This document shows, in pieces, positions 24,920 through 32,965 of a stretch of 64,000 nt of DNA. The notes beneath the pieces are model-generated. The model did no database searches and was not told the origin of the DNA. It saw only the letters and a program-made list of their open reading frames with translations. The first letter of the stretch is position 1. The number at the start of each line of letters is the position of its first letter. The stretch spans positions 248,001-312,000 of the forward strand of contig JAIXQP010000007.1 of NCBI GenBank assembly GCA_027485675.1. Direction: 5' to 3'. A program made the position numbers and the translations under genes. The stretch is from Terriglobales bacterium (lineage in GTDB: Bacteria; Acidobacteriota; Terriglobia; Bryobacterales; Bryobacteraceae).

Positions 24920-25267
24920 TCAGACGGTGAGGGTGATGGCGGCGGTGCGGGCGGGCCGTCGCCAGTCGATGCCTTCGAGCAGCATGGAGAGTTGAGCGCG
25001 GGATAGGGCGACGGAACCGGACTCGGCCTGGGGCCAGACGAAGCGGCCTCTTTCCAGTCGTTTCGTGAAGAGGCAAAGGCCGTCGCCATCGAACCAAAGG
25101 ACTTTGATGAGGTCGCCGCGACGGCCGCGAAACACGAAGATGTGTCCGTTGAACGGGCTGGCTTCGAGGGTGGTTTGGACGAGGGCGCCGAGGCCGTTGA
25201 GCCCGCGGCGCATGTCGGTGACGCCGGCGGCGATCCAGATCTGGGCGGCGGCGGGGAAGGTGATCAT
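24920..25267 (-). CDS. tnpB: IS66 accessory protein TnpB
   Basis: A 115-residue IS66 Orf2 family protein: AGVTDMRRGLNGLGALVQ and FNGHIFVFRGRRGDLIKVLW, then GRFVWPQAESG. It is required for IS66 transposition with TnpA and TnpC, in an unknown role. The start overlaps the tnpA stop by 4 nt. Confidence 0.95.
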   Translation of the reverse strand: MITFPAAAQIWIAAGVTDMRRGLNGLGALVQTTLEASPFNGHIFVFRGRRGDLIKVLWFDGDGLCLFTKRLERGRFVWPQAESGSVALSRAQLSMLLEGIDWRRPARTAAITLTV

Positions 25268-25620
25268 GGGAGGAGGTGGGCGAGGAGGGTGCGGAGGGTG
25301 GCGGGGTCGGGGGTGCCTTGGATGCGGAGGTGGGCGTGGGGGAGTTCGAGGTGGAGGACGCCGGCGGCTGTTGGAATGGGTGAAACGGGTGGGGCGGGCT
25401 TCGGGGAGACGATGCGGACGGGGAGGAGCGTGGAGGAGTCGCTGTTTTGCAGGAGTTCTTGGCGGTAGCGGCGACGCCAAGTGAAGACCAGGTTGGCGTT
25501 GACGTTGTGGGCGCGGGCGACGAGGGAGACGGAGGCACCGGGGACCAGGGTTTCTTCGACGATCTGGCGGCGGAGTTCGGCGGAACGATAGGTGCGGGGG
25601 CGGCGTGGGGAGTTGGACAT
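25264..25620 (-). CDS. tnpA: IS66 accessory protein TnpA
   Basis: A 118-residue IS66 Orf1 with a helix-turn-helix of the IS3/IS66 OrfA type: TYRSAELRRQIVEETLVPG, SVSLVARAHNVNANLVFTWRR. The C-terminus is less conserved, as is normal. The start lies 85 bp inside the right IS end, leaving room for the element's promoter. Confidence 0.9.
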   Translation of the reverse strand: MSNSPRRPRTYRSAELRRQIVEETLVPGASVSLVARAHNVNANLVFTWRRRYRQELLQNSDSSTLLPVRIVSPKPAPPVSPIPTAAGVLHLELPHAHLRIQGTPDPATLRTLLAHLLP

Positions 25621-25705
25621 GAGGGCGTGGCGCGGGTGCGCGATCGTCCTCTTAGCTTGCAGAAATCGGGGCTGAATCGCTAGACGGCCGAGACCGGACG
25701 CTTAC

Positions 25706-25838
25706 GTCCGAGCTCGTGGCGTTGGATATCAAGGATGGAGAACGGCTCAACACGACTCTGCGATATAAGGCTTTGAACACCGCTTGGGAACGAAATCAGA
25801 AGTACCTAGAATCTACCTACGCAAATTCGGGAGAATAG
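25706..25838 (+). pseudogene. gene 3' end cut by IS66
   Basis: Directly right of the IS the frame reads SELVALDIKDGERLNTTLR...AWERNQKYLE and ends at TAG 25836-25838, about 43 codons with no start. The composition looks coding. It ends 4 nt before the GTG of the membrane protein, so the two may once have formed an operon. The family is unknown. Confidence 0.5.
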
Positions 25839-25842
25839 GAGT

Positions 25843-26301
25843 GTGGGCGAATTCATTGAGCGACACTATCCATGGTTTATTGGCTTCGTAGCTGGCGTGG
25901 GTTTCTGGTGGCTTAACGGCGGATGGATCCCGCCCGGCTTGAAAGACCTGCTCAGCGGGTTTCTCAATGTCGCATCGATCGTTGTCGGCTTCCTCGTCAC
26001 TGCCAAGTCGATTCTCCTTTCTATCGACCACAAATGGATCATTCAGCGCTCTAAAGAATCAGGGGCATACGGGATGCTGGTCGGCTACATCGTTTCGGCG
26101 ACCTACTGGTGGCTGGCTTCAGCCCTTTTGTCGGCAGTTGGAGTGGCGATCATACCTCCTGACCCGCTTGCGGATTGGCAGCAGCCTATCGCAGTAGGGT
26201 TGTTTTCTGGTTGGCTCTTCGTGTCGGTTACGAGCGCTCTCGGCACAATTCGGGTGCTCTCCATCTACTCCAAAATTCTCAAGTCGATCAGCAAGGGGTA
26301 A
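25843..26301 (+). CDS. four-TM membrane protein
   Basis: A 152-residue protein with GTG start and hydrophobic segments near residues 10-27, 40-60, 78-102 and 113-137. The family was not recognised. Its position directly behind a gene tail cut by IS66, in a zone of defence genes, makes it a possible membrane effector of a lost two-gene system. That role is inference. Codon use is moderate in GC, like the retron. Confidence 0.6.
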   Translation: MGEFIERHYPWFIGFVAGVGFWWLNGGWIPPGLKDLLSGFLNVASIVVGFLVTAKSILLSIDHKWIIQRSKESGAYGMLVGYIVSATYWWLASALLSAVGVAIIPPDPLADWQQPIAVGLFSGWLFVSVTSALGTIRVLSIYSKILKSISKG

Positions 26302-26510
26302 ACACGATGACGCGGTTGGTTCGCAAGCGCAAACTTTTGCTTGACACTCGCCACTAGTCAATCAGCATTTCTCCCGAGGCCACTTCGGAGCGGAAGACTT
26401 GATCGAACCGGAACGACCCGGACCCTCGCCACGTGCACCCGCGGGTGCTGATTTCTGGTGGCTGAGATGAAGACCGTTCAGTTTGGTCCTTTTCATGCAT
26501 TAACACGAGA
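26302..26510. other. intergenic stretch without a supported gene
   Basis: About 210 bases between the membrane protein and the nuclease remnant. No frame with family resemblance was seen. Confidence 0.4.
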
Positions 26511-27112
26511 GTGAACATTAGACAAATTCTCAAGCAGATTCTTTTTCTGCTTCCATTCAACGGCCTAAATGCTCAAACGGAAGAGTTCTTCGCCAAGAAG
26601 AGTTCTTCGCCAAAGTGATCGCTGTTGCAGATGGAGACACCATTACCGTTTTGCACCATGGTGTTCCGAAACGGGTACGATTGTGGGGAATTGATTGCCC
26701 AGAGAAACGCCAACCGTTCGGCGCTAGGGCAGCGAAATTTACTGCCGACCTTTCATTTGGAACTACCGTTGTCGTCCGAGTTCGAGATGTAGACCGATAC
26801 TCGCGGCAGGTCGCTGAAGTTCTCCTGACTGATGGTAGGAATCTCAATCATGAAATCGTTCGTGCTGGGTACGGATGGTGGTTCGTGCGATACGCAAGAC
26901 GGGATCAGGAACTTTCACGTCTTGAGATGGAAGCCAGAGACGCCAAGAGAGGGCTTTGGACCGACGACCGTCCAATCGCGCCATGGGAATTTCGTCGGCA
27001 GGTACAGACTAAGTCACGTCTGTTGGAGTGTATTGGATCGCCAATTTCAATTGCGGGATTGTCAGCCACATTGATGGCCGATGGATCATGCGGCGCCAGT
27101 TTGCGCAAATGA
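26511..27112 (+). pseudogene. secreted SNase-like nuclease, frameshifted by 17-bp duplication
   Basis: A staphylococcal-nuclease (thermonuclease) family gene. From GTG 26511 the frame gives a signal peptide (IRQILKQILFLLPFNGLNAQ). It continues in frame to VADGDTITVLHHG, VRLWGIDCPEKRQPFG and VDRYSRQVAEVLL only if one of two tandem copies of GAAGAGTTCTTCGCCAA (26580-26596, 26597-26613) is removed. With both copies the frame hits TGA directly after. Translation from 26615 would give the SNase core (with the RLWGIDCPE and DVDRYSRQ active-site region) but without export signal. The duplication may be recent. Confidence 0.85.
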
Positions 27113-27205
27113 GCGCAAGATCATCAAGTCTTGTGCGCTCTGAAGCTCCGAGGGCAATCAGTGAGCGTCAGGAGAATCGGCGCGAGCCGCAACTGACGAT
27201 ATACT

Positions 27206-27463
27206 TTGTGTACGGATATCAGCGCAGCCGACGTCGACCTGTTGCTGGACTACTTGTTCGGAGTGGAGCATCTCGTTGAAGTTCAATTCCGGCTGCGCCC
27301 GACGTTGCGCGATCCCGATGATGATCGTATCTTGGAGTTGGCGGCCCGTGCCGGAGCGGTGATCGTCACCTTCAATACACGCGACTTCGCTGGGGCCGCG
27401 GCCTACGGCGTTCAGGTCGTTCGGCCTGTCGAATTCTTGCAGCAGATTGGAGACTTGCGGTGA
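27206..27463 (+). pseudogene. PIN-domain toxin, C-terminal half only
   Basis: About 85 residues match the second half of PIN toxins of the COG1569 type: DVDLLLDYLFG, RPTLRDPDDDRILELAARAG, VIVTFNTRDFAGA, and YGVQVVRPVEFL. The first half, with the start LDTN motif, is missing; upstream DNA has no PIN similarity. The catalytic Asp cluster DPDDD and TRDF are present. The following antitoxin-type gene overlaps its stop, and that start (GTG) is shared with this frame's end. Confidence 0.8.
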
Positions 27464-27684
27464 TCGTTAACGTCGAAGTGCCAGTTGATCTTTACGATAA
27501 AGCGAGCGAGATCGCGCGGTCGCAAAGCATAAGCGTCGCCGATGTATTCGCAACAGCATGCTTTGAACACATTGCGGCTTGGGAGCGGCTAGAGAGCCGT
27601 GCGAAACGGGCTGACCGGACAAAGTTTCTTGAAGTGCTGGCGAAAGTGCCAGACGTCGAGCCCGACGAGCACGATCGATTCTGA
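27460..27684 (+). CDS. antitoxin-like partner of the PIN fragment
   Basis: A 74-residue protein with GTG start: MIVNVEVPVDLYDKASEIAR, then SISVADVFATACFEHIAAWERL. The first strand followed by two helices resembles ribbon-helix-helix antitoxins. It overlaps the truncated PIN toxin by 4 nt, so it is the surviving antitoxin. Confidence 0.6.
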   Translation: MIVNVEVPVDLYDKASEIARSQSISVADVFATACFEHIAAWERLESRAKRADRTKFLEVLAKVPDVEPDEHDRF

Positions 27685-27900
27685 CGAATCGGTGGGCTCG
27701 GGTGCGACAACAGGAGCGTCGCCGGACAATCAAGATCGCTTGAAGTCGCGCAGGGGACCGCAAAATGGGACACTACCCGAGCCGGGTGCTGGCCGCCGTG
27801 GGGCGCACACCAGTCTTCTGGTACGAGGCGGACAAGAGTGCCAATCTATTGCCCCCTGTGCCGTTTTGCGGGTTCCATCGGCTATCCGCTACTGTAGAAG

Positions 27901-28167
27901 GTGAGGAATACTGCCTTGAACTTGACAATCAGCCTCCCAGACGCAGATGTGCGTGCCTTGGAAGTGAAGGCCAAAACGCAAGGAATGTCCGCCGAGCAGT
28001 ACGCGCGGCAGGTACTCGAACGGGACTTGGCGCCAGACTGGCTGCGGAAGTCTTGGTCGAGCGCGGAAGAGGCGGGCCTAGACCAACTGTCCATGGATGA
28101 GATCGAGGCTGAGATCGCAGCCGCGCGGCGAGCCCGTCGTGCAACTGGCCCACTTGACCGCCCATGA
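27901..28167 (+). CDS. antitoxin-like protein, PIN partner
   Basis: An 88-residue protein: LNLTISLPDADVRALEVKAKT is the strand-helix of an RHH fold, and GMSAEQYARQVLERDLAPDW is typical of antitoxins that precede PIN toxins. The GTG start at 27901 has AGAAGG just upstream; a TTG at 27916 is an alternative. The partner overlaps its end but is truncated. Confidence 0.65.
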   Translation: MRNTALNLTISLPDADVRALEVKAKTQGMSAEQYARQVLERDLAPDWLRKSWSSAEEAGLDQLSMDEIEAEIAAARRARRATGPLDRP

Positions 28168-28370
28168 ACCGGGTTGTTCTCGACACGAATATCATCGTGT
28201 CGGCGCTGCTCCAGCCCGTCGGCCCACCTGCGCAAGTTTTCTTGTTGGCGCTGGGCGGTACCGTTCCAATGTGTGTCAGCGGTGACATCTTCGCTGAGTA
28301 CGAGGAAGTGATCACAGAGCTCTTTACACCGCGCCACTTCCTGGAGATAGTCGCGGCGAGCGCGCAGTGA
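28164..28370 (+). pseudogene. PIN-domain toxin, N-terminal half only
   Basis: A 68-residue fragment of a COG1569-type PIN toxin: RVVLDTNIIVSALLQP, then CVSGDIFAEYEEVI, then LFTPRHFLEIVA. The start overlaps the antitoxin by 4 nt. A stop at 28368-28370 follows without the second half; the DNA after it does not match PIN. It is the mirror case of the fragment at 27.2-27.5 kb, which has only a C-terminal half. Confidence 0.75.
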
Positions 28371-28528
28371 TTGCCCCCCGATGCCCGCATGGTCATTTTG
28401 CGAGAGGGCCTGGCAACCAATCGACTGTGCGGCCGGGAATTGGCGAGTGACCTGTAAGAAACTTCCGAACGGAGCGACTATTTCCAGTAGGAGCCCCAAG
28501 ACCCTTGGATCGCCGCCAGTAGGACAAA
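28371..28528. other. intergenic debris between PIN half and sigma fragment
   Basis: About 160 bases without recognisable coding similarity on either strand. The breakpoint that removed the PIN second half probably lies at the left edge. Confidence 0.4.
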
Positions 28529-28651
28529 TTGTGCGAGGAAGCGAGCCGGTTCCATGGGGCATTGCTCCGACGGCTCACCGGGGGCTATGAGGCCGATGCC
28601 AATCTCCGCCCCGACCTCCTTCAGGAGATGCACATCGAACTGTGGCGAAGC
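28529..28651 (+). pseudogene. ECF sigma-factor N-terminal fragment
   Basis: About 41 codons resemble region 1/2 of ECF sigma-70 factors: RFHGALLRRLTGGYEAD and LRPDLLQEMHIELWRS, the familiar D-L-x-Q-E-x-x-x-x-x-W-R pattern. The frame then leaves homology, and the reverse-strand transposase tail begins 21 nt later. An insertion probably cut the sigma gene here. Confidence 0.6.
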
Positions 28652-28672
28652 AGTAAGCGTCCGGTCTCGCTT

Positions 28673-28951
28673 TCAATTACCCACAAGTCCAGCACCGATG
28701 ACGACGCCAAGTTCGATGTCATTGAGTCGAGACACACCGCGCCACATGACCGTGTTTCCCGGTGGGGGATCTTTGGCCCTGGCCAAGTAGCCTCCCAGCC
28801 GGGCAATTTTGGTGAGATAGGAACCAAGAGATGCCGGTTGGCTCTGGTGGCCTGTGCGGTCCGGTACCAAACGATCAAGCACGCGGGTTTCAAGCTCCGT
28901 TAGGGCGATGGTAGGTGGACCGGTTGGTGCAACGCGGTTCATCATCGTCAT
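28673..28951 (-). pseudogene. IS4-family transposase C-terminal fragment
   Basis: A 92-residue frame resembles the C-terminal domain of IS4/Tn5-type transposases: LTELETRVLDRLVP, SLGSYLTKIARLGGYLARAKD, PPPGNTVMWRGVSRLNDIELG. The first three quarters with the DDE core are missing. It lies in antisense orientation to the sigma fragment, suggesting an old insertion followed by deletion. Confidence 0.75.
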
Positions 28952-28960
28952 CCAGAAGAT

Positions 28961-28985
28961 GTCGGCGATTCGTCAACTGACGAAT
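28961..28985. repeat. dispersed palindromic repeat, copy 1
   Basis: ATTCGTCAACTGACGAAT at 28968-28985, preceded by GTCGGCG and followed by CGCGCGTCATC. It shares the arms with copies at 31751 and 33615. The centre CAACTG is one base from a perfect palindrome. Confidence 0.7.
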
Positions 28986-29355
28986 CGCGCGTCATCGGGG
29001 AACAAACGGAAAGAATGGATGGGAAAGATCACGCGGCTGGGTTCGGATCATCATTCACCGGCAGGTGAAGTGCTGTGGGTGACAGCGGGGTGTTTTGCAG
29101 GGATTCTTCTGGCGGACCGGATGATCCGCATGGTGGGGTGTGCCTGAGGGGGATTTCTGGCGCTGGATGTGGTGGGTCCAAGGAAGCTCGCGGCCTCTAC
29201 CACTTTGGGCGCGCTGTATTCGTCTGGAGATCTGGCGATCCGTTGTATGGTCTGCCAGGATGGGCTTGGGTATGGCCGATGGCGAGCGCACGATGCGGCT
29301 GCGACAGCTGCTGCCTTTTCGGAACAGAGGAAAGGTTCAAGTGGTGAGGGTGAAG
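28986..29355. other. intergenic stretch without a supported gene
   Basis: About 370 bases between the palindrome and vapB. Several short frames exist on both strands, but none resembles a known family. Only the operator at its right edge is called. Confidence 0.45.
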
Positions 29356-29382
29356 TGATATCGCTTATTGAAGGCGATATCA
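29356..29382 (+). promoter_or_regulatory. candidate vapBC operator
   Basis: TGATATCGC (29356-29364) and GCGATATCA (29374-29382) are 9-bp inverted arms with a 9-nt spacer, ending 7 nt before the vapB ATG. Such palindromes are the usual autoregulatory sites of type II modules. Confidence 0.6.
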
Positions 29383-29389
29383 TGTTCTG

Positions 29390-29617
29390 ATGACGAGAAC
29401 GGTTATTTCGCTCGATGCCGATATCAAAAAGTGGATCGATGCCAAAGCGGCACAGGACGGGGTGCCGATGACCGAACTGGTGCGGCGGGCGCTTCAGCAG
29501 TACCGGGAGCGGGAGGAGCAGGCGGTGGAGCGGCTTTTGAGCGAAACCAGCGGCATCTGGACGGCTGGGGACGGACTCCCGTATCAGCAAAACCTGCGGG
29601 AGGAGTGGGGCCAGTGA
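29390..29617 (+). CDS. vapB: VapB-type antitoxin
   Basis: A 75-residue RHH antitoxin: MTRTVISLDADIKKWIDAKA then GVPMTELVRRALQQYRERE. The C-terminal tail (GIWTAGDGLPYQQNLREEW) is the usual toxin-wrapping part. It overlaps vapC (GTGA). A palindrome sits directly upstream. The module is intact. Confidence 0.85.
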   Translation: MTRTVISLDADIKKWIDAKAAQDGVPMTELVRRALQQYREREEQAVERLLSETSGIWTAGDGLPYQQNLREEWGQ

Positions 29618-30000
29618 AGGTCCTGCTGGACTCAGTGATTCTGATCGATCACTTCCATGGGCGGGCGGAGGCGACGGAATACCTGCGGGTAGAGAGAGGG
29701 AACGCGGCGATTTCGGTGATTACGCGGGCGGAGGTGCTGGCGGGGTTTGATGGGGTTGGCGCGCCGCGGGCGAAGGCGCTGCTCGACCTGTTCCCGGTAC
29801 TCGCGATCACGAAAGAAGTCGCGGATTTGGCGGCGGAGCTGCGGCGCGAGCACCAGTGGAAGTTGCCGGACGCTTTCCAGGCGGCGCTGGCGCAGATCCA
29901 TAAGCTGCAGTTGGCGACAAGGAACACGCGGGACTTTCCGGCGGACCAGTTCGCATTCGTTTTCGTCCCTTACGAGAGCGGGAAGGCAACAGAAGATTAA
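29614..30000 (+). CDS. vapC: VapC PIN-domain ribonuclease toxin
   Basis: A 128-residue PIN toxin, full length, GTG start: KVLLDSVILIDHFHG (first Asp), SVITRAEVLAGF (Glu), WKLPDAFQAALAQIH (Asp), LATRNTRDF (Asp). All four metal-binding acidic positions are present, so it should be an active RNase, in contrast with the broken PIN genes on both sides. Confidence 0.85.
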   Translation: MKVLLDSVILIDHFHGRAEATEYLRVERGNAAISVITRAEVLAGFDGVGAPRAKALLDLFPVLAITKEVADLAAELRREHQWKLPDAFQAALAQIHKLQLATRNTRDFPADQFAFVFVPYESGKATED

Positions 30001-30157
30001 TCCCCCCGCTATCCGGGCTTGCGGTGACATCCCAAGAAGCGTAGCCGGACCACGCGCTACGCGGAAGCTGCAATCCGACCGGGGCGGGCAGCGAGCCCCG
30101 CCTGCCCAGCCAAATTCTCGCGCCCGGAATCGCTGTTCCCGACGATTCGGATACCGA

Positions 30158-31633
30158 TCAGCGGTGCGGCCCGATGGCAGCCCGGACTTCACTCGGTGGG
30201 CTCTCCCTGACGCGGCTGCGCCACATTACCAACGCAGCGAGGGCCACGCAGGCCCAACCTAGGAGATTACCCACCTGGGTATAGAGGGTGGCCATCGGCG
30301 CTGGCACAGGTACGTCCACTCGCAAGCTTCGCCCGGGCCGCGGACCGCTCGGCTGCTCGGCCAGGATCCGCCCCCGCGCATCCGTCACGGTCAGCAGACC
30401 CTCCCGTGCGGCGCGCACAACCACATATCCGTTCTCGATCCCTCGCGCCGCTGTCATCCGCGAACCCAGCCAGCCGTCGAGGCCGAAGTCCCATGCCGGC
30501 ACCAGCATCACCGCGGCCCGCTGTTGCCCGTAGGCGCGACCCAAGGTGGCAAAGTGCATGTCCTTGCAGATCGCGATCCCATAGCGGGCGCCCTCCACTT
30601 CGCGCACGACGTACTCCCGGCCCGCCACATAACCGCGCTCGGGCGGCGCCAGGAACTGCTTGCGGTAAGAGGCATCCCACTCGCCCTTCGGGGTGAATAG
30701 CCATGCGTCGTTCGCGATGCCGTCTGCCGTCTGCATGGCCATACCTGCGCTCAACCACACTCCCTGCGTTTTCGCCTGCGCCGCCAGATGCGCTTGCCAC
30801 TCCGCCGCGGCGGGCGGGGACGTGACGGCAATCTTCTCGGGAAGCAGCACTACCCGCGCGCCCTCGGCGGCCAGCGCCGCGATTTGACGGTCGTATTGCT
30901 CGCGGATCGCATTCGCGTAGTGTGCCGTGGCCTCCAGCCCGATCGGATCGTCCTGAACGGCCAGGCCAAATCGTGTCAGTGGCGCTGCTGGCGGAGGGGC
31001 CTCAAGGCGAGCTGTCCCGAACATGACTGCGGCGGCGAGGAGTCCGGCCGTACCGGCGACCATTGCCGTCATGCCCTTCGCGTCTCGGCCCAGCACGACC
31101 GCTGTGGCCATCGCCGAAGGGACCAGCGTCAACAGGAACAGTACACCGGCGATCCCGAAAAGTGACGCCGTCTGCATGATGGCCAGCACGTCGGATTGGG
31201 TGTACGCCAAGCTGGCCCAGTTGCCGTCCGGCAGAAGCGCCGCCATCAGGGTGTCTACGGCCACCCACAGGATCGGATACACCAGAGCGGTCCACGCCGT
31301 GCGCCAACGCCGGAGGGCCCTTCGGGACTCCGATACGACGAACATCCACAACAGCGTCTGCCCGGCCACCACCAGGAGCACGATCGGGGCAGGAATTACC
31401 CGCAGGTAGTAGACCCCGTTGCCGCTCACCCCGATCAGCGCCGCCACCAGCGTCAGCGGGCGCCACCAGCGCTCGCTCGCGGTGAAGGCGAGCACCAGCA
31501 GCAGGGCCGGAACCAGCCAAGCCATCCACCACACCGGCTCCAGCCCCACCACCAGACGGAGCAGCACACCGACCACCACCGCGCCAACGATGCCAACAGC
31601 TTTCGACCCTCCCAGCGCCCCGAAGTGTGCCAT
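30158..31633 (-). CDS. Lnt-like carbon-nitrogen hydrolase, membrane-bound
   Basis: A 491-residue protein resembling apolipoprotein N-acyltransferase. About six membrane helices (residues 10-210) are followed by a nitrilase-fold domain with the catalytic triad Glu in VVLLPEKIA, Lys in ASYRKQFL and Cys in GIAICKDMHF, then a final helix near residue 465. Lnt acylates the lipoprotein N-terminal Cys in the inner membrane. Similarity to Lnt is remote in the membrane part, so another amide-forming or hydrolysing role is possible. It is leftward and stands alone between accessory genes. Confidence 0.8.
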   Translation of the reverse strand: MAHFGALGGSKAVGIVGAVVVGVLLRLVVGLEPVWWMAWLVPALLLVLAFTASERWWRPLTLVAALIGVSGNGVYYLRVIPAPIVLLVVAGQTLLWMFVVSESRRALRRWRTAWTALVYPILWVAVDTLMAALLPDGNWASLAYTQSDVLAIMQTASLFGIAGVLFLLTLVPSAMATAVVLGRDAKGMTAMVAGTAGLLAAAVMFGTARLEAPPPAAPLTRFGLAVQDDPIGLEATAHYANAIREQYDRQIAALAAEGARVVLLPEKIAVTSPPAAAEWQAHLAAQAKTQGVWLSAGMAMQTADGIANDAWLFTPKGEWDASYRKQFLAPPERGYVAGREYVVREVEGARYGIAICKDMHFATLGRAYGQQRAAVMLVPAWDFGLDGWLGSRMTAARGIENGYVVVRAAREGLLTVTDARGRILAEQPSGPRPGRSLRVDVPVPAPMATLYTQVGNLLGWACVALAALVMWRSRVRESPPSEVRAAIGPHR

Positions 31634-31729
31634 AGCTATTCAGCATATCGCTGCCTCCGGGATAGGGATCCTTGGCGAAGGCTATACCGGGCAGTCCGCT
31701 CAGCAGGTTAGCCAAGGAGCCGGTGTCGA

Positions 31730-31793
31730 TTACCCGAATGGGAACTGATCGTCGGCGATTCGTCAATTGCCGAGTGGCGCGTTATTCGGGTAA
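31730..31793. repeat. dispersed palindromic repeat, copy 2, inside a 64-bp inverted repeat
   Basis: ATTCGTCAATTGCCGAGT (31758-31775), preceded by GTCGGCG, is a diverged copy. It is bracketed by TTACCCGAAT (31730-31739) and ATTCGGGTAA (31784-31793), a perfect 10-bp inverted repeat, so the whole could fold into one long structure. It lies just upstream of the headless DUF4160 remnant. Confidence 0.65.
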
Positions 31794-31822
31794 GACTTCA
31801 GGAGGCATGCGGATCAGGTGGA

Positions 31823-31980
31823 GTAACCATCGAGACCCTGGAGATCATCGAGGGCGAATTGCCCACCCGGGCTTTCCGTCTGGTTCGAGAATGGCCGATG
31901 ATGCCTAGAGAGGAACTGTTAGAAGATTGGCGATTGTGCCGCGAAAACAGGGTGGCTGCGACGATTGAGCCACTGGGATG
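31823..31980 (+). pseudogene. DUF4160 gene, N-terminus lost
   Basis: The frame ending at TGA 31978-31980 reads VTIETLEIIEGELPTRAFRL and then PREELLEDW, the second half of DUF4160 (compare the intact gene at 370-630: PRRALAMVLEW...PELLANW). The first half with FYYNDHE and HFH is absent; upstream in the same frame is the palindromic repeat. Like the complete locus it precedes a DUF2442 gene. Confidence 0.7.
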
Positions 31981-32012
31981 AGCGGAGCCTATGCCTTAAT
32001 GGACTGTGGTGG

Positions 32013-32282
32013 ATGAAGTGGACGGTGGTGGAAGTCAAGCCTGAACCCCACCATCGCCTTTTTGTGCGGTTTCAGGACGGGGCGGCGGGACACTGGCAAC
32101 TGCGACCGGAGGAGTTGACCGGGGTCCTTGCCCCACTGCGGGATGAGCAATTTTTTGCGCAGGTCTTTATCGACTACGGTGCGGTGGCGTGGCCAGGCGA
32201 GATCGATCTGGGTCCAGACGCAATGTACGCCCAAATCGTCGGCCAGCGCGACGAACGGCAGAAGGTTAGCGGAAGGAAGTAG
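32013..32282 (+). CDS. DUF2442 domain protein
   Basis: An 89-residue DUF2442 protein: WTVVEVKPEPHHRLFVRFQD, and VAWPGEIDLGPDAMYAQI (the W-P-G-x-x-D-L-x-P-D signature). The start at 32013 matches the family; a longer frame from 31965 overlaps the DUF4160 remnant. It is intact although its DUF4160 partner is broken. Confidence 0.78.
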   Translation: MKWTVVEVKPEPHHRLFVRFQDGAAGHWQLRPEELTGVLAPLRDEQFFAQVFIDYGAVAWPGEIDLGPDAMYAQIVGQRDERQKVSGRK

Positions 32283-32357
32283 GCGCTCCTACTGCGGCGT
32301 CTCCAGCGGTCGTCGATCCGTCAGCCCATTCGACCGCCTGATTGAGACGTTGGTTGT

Positions 32358-32894
32358 ATGTTCCGCGAACTCTCCATTGACGAATCGCGCGTGACCTGGG
32401 ATGAATACATCAACACTTCGCGACTGATCAGGCCCTATCTGAAGCTCAGCCAGCGAATACCAGCGGTTTATAGGAAAATGAGTGCTGTGGACGTTATCGA
32501 AACAACTCTGGGAACTGGACCCGAGGCCAAGCCCCGGCTGGTATTCCGCTTTGTTGAGCGTTGCCTTCGAGCGATCATTCCAGCGGCGAATCCCGATTTC
32601 GAACGGTCGTACGTCAAGGTGTGCAAATGGTGGGTTGAAATTGACTCAGCAGGAACGCCGCAACGTGAACTCGGGCTCAATGAACGCGGCGAAGTGATCG
32701 TTGCGTCACCCATCGGCAAAAACTTTGGCTTCTTTACCGATTCAAATGCGGTCTTTGCCGTCGCCGACCATCCAGTTGTTGAACACCCCTTGTTCGAGGC
32801 TGCATGGCACTCGTTTGAAGATCGTTGGGCAAGGGGAATCGGGAAGGGCTACAGGTTACGAGATGAGGATCCCGCTGCTACAGATACACACTGA
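32358..32894 (+). CDS. protein of unknown function
   Basis: A 178-residue soluble protein with mixed alpha/beta composition and no recognised motif. Features are VFRFVERCLRAIIPAANPDFE, and a C-terminal VAVADHPVVEHPLFEAAWH-like stretch. It stands between DUF2442 and brnTA. Its first codons contain a match to part of the dispersed palindrome (ATTGACGAATCGCGCG), which may be chance. Confidence 0.55.
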   Translation: MFRELSIDESRVTWDEYINTSRLIRPYLKLSQRIPAVYRKMSAVDVIETTLGTGPEAKPRLVFRFVERCLRAIIPAANPDFERSYVKVCKWWVEIDSAGTPQRELGLNERGEVIVASPIGKNFGFFTDSNAVFAVADHPVVEHPLFEAAWHSFEDRWARGIGKGYRLRDEDPAATDTH

Positions 32895-32965
32895 CGACAG
32901 GCCCGGCGGCGATGCTTTCGCCACCACGAGTGCCCGGGGGGATAGCATGGTAAGAGAGAATTTGC

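Larger units (their letters stand above)
23190..25705 (-). mobile_element. IS66-family insertion sequence, complete
   Basis: A 2516-bp element. The left end reads GTAAACGTCCGGCC (23190 on) and the right end, on the other strand, GTAAGCGTCCGGTC (from 25705). This is a 14-bp inverted repeat with two mismatches, starting GTAA as in IS66. The three genes tnpA-tnpB-tnpC run leftward and are intact. The expected 8-bp target duplication is not visible: CTCGTTGT is on the left and GTCCGAGC on the right. This suggests rearrangement after insertion. Confidence 0.9.

Noticed and set aside
29051-29590. 179-residue leftward frame overlapping vapB
   Set aside because: Antisense to the clear vapB start and operator; Pro/Ser/Arg-rich composition without domain.
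32376-32391. Fourth copy of the dispersed palindrome
   Set aside because: Only a half-match (ATTGACGAATCGCGCG) within a coding sequence; no left arm, so it may be chance.
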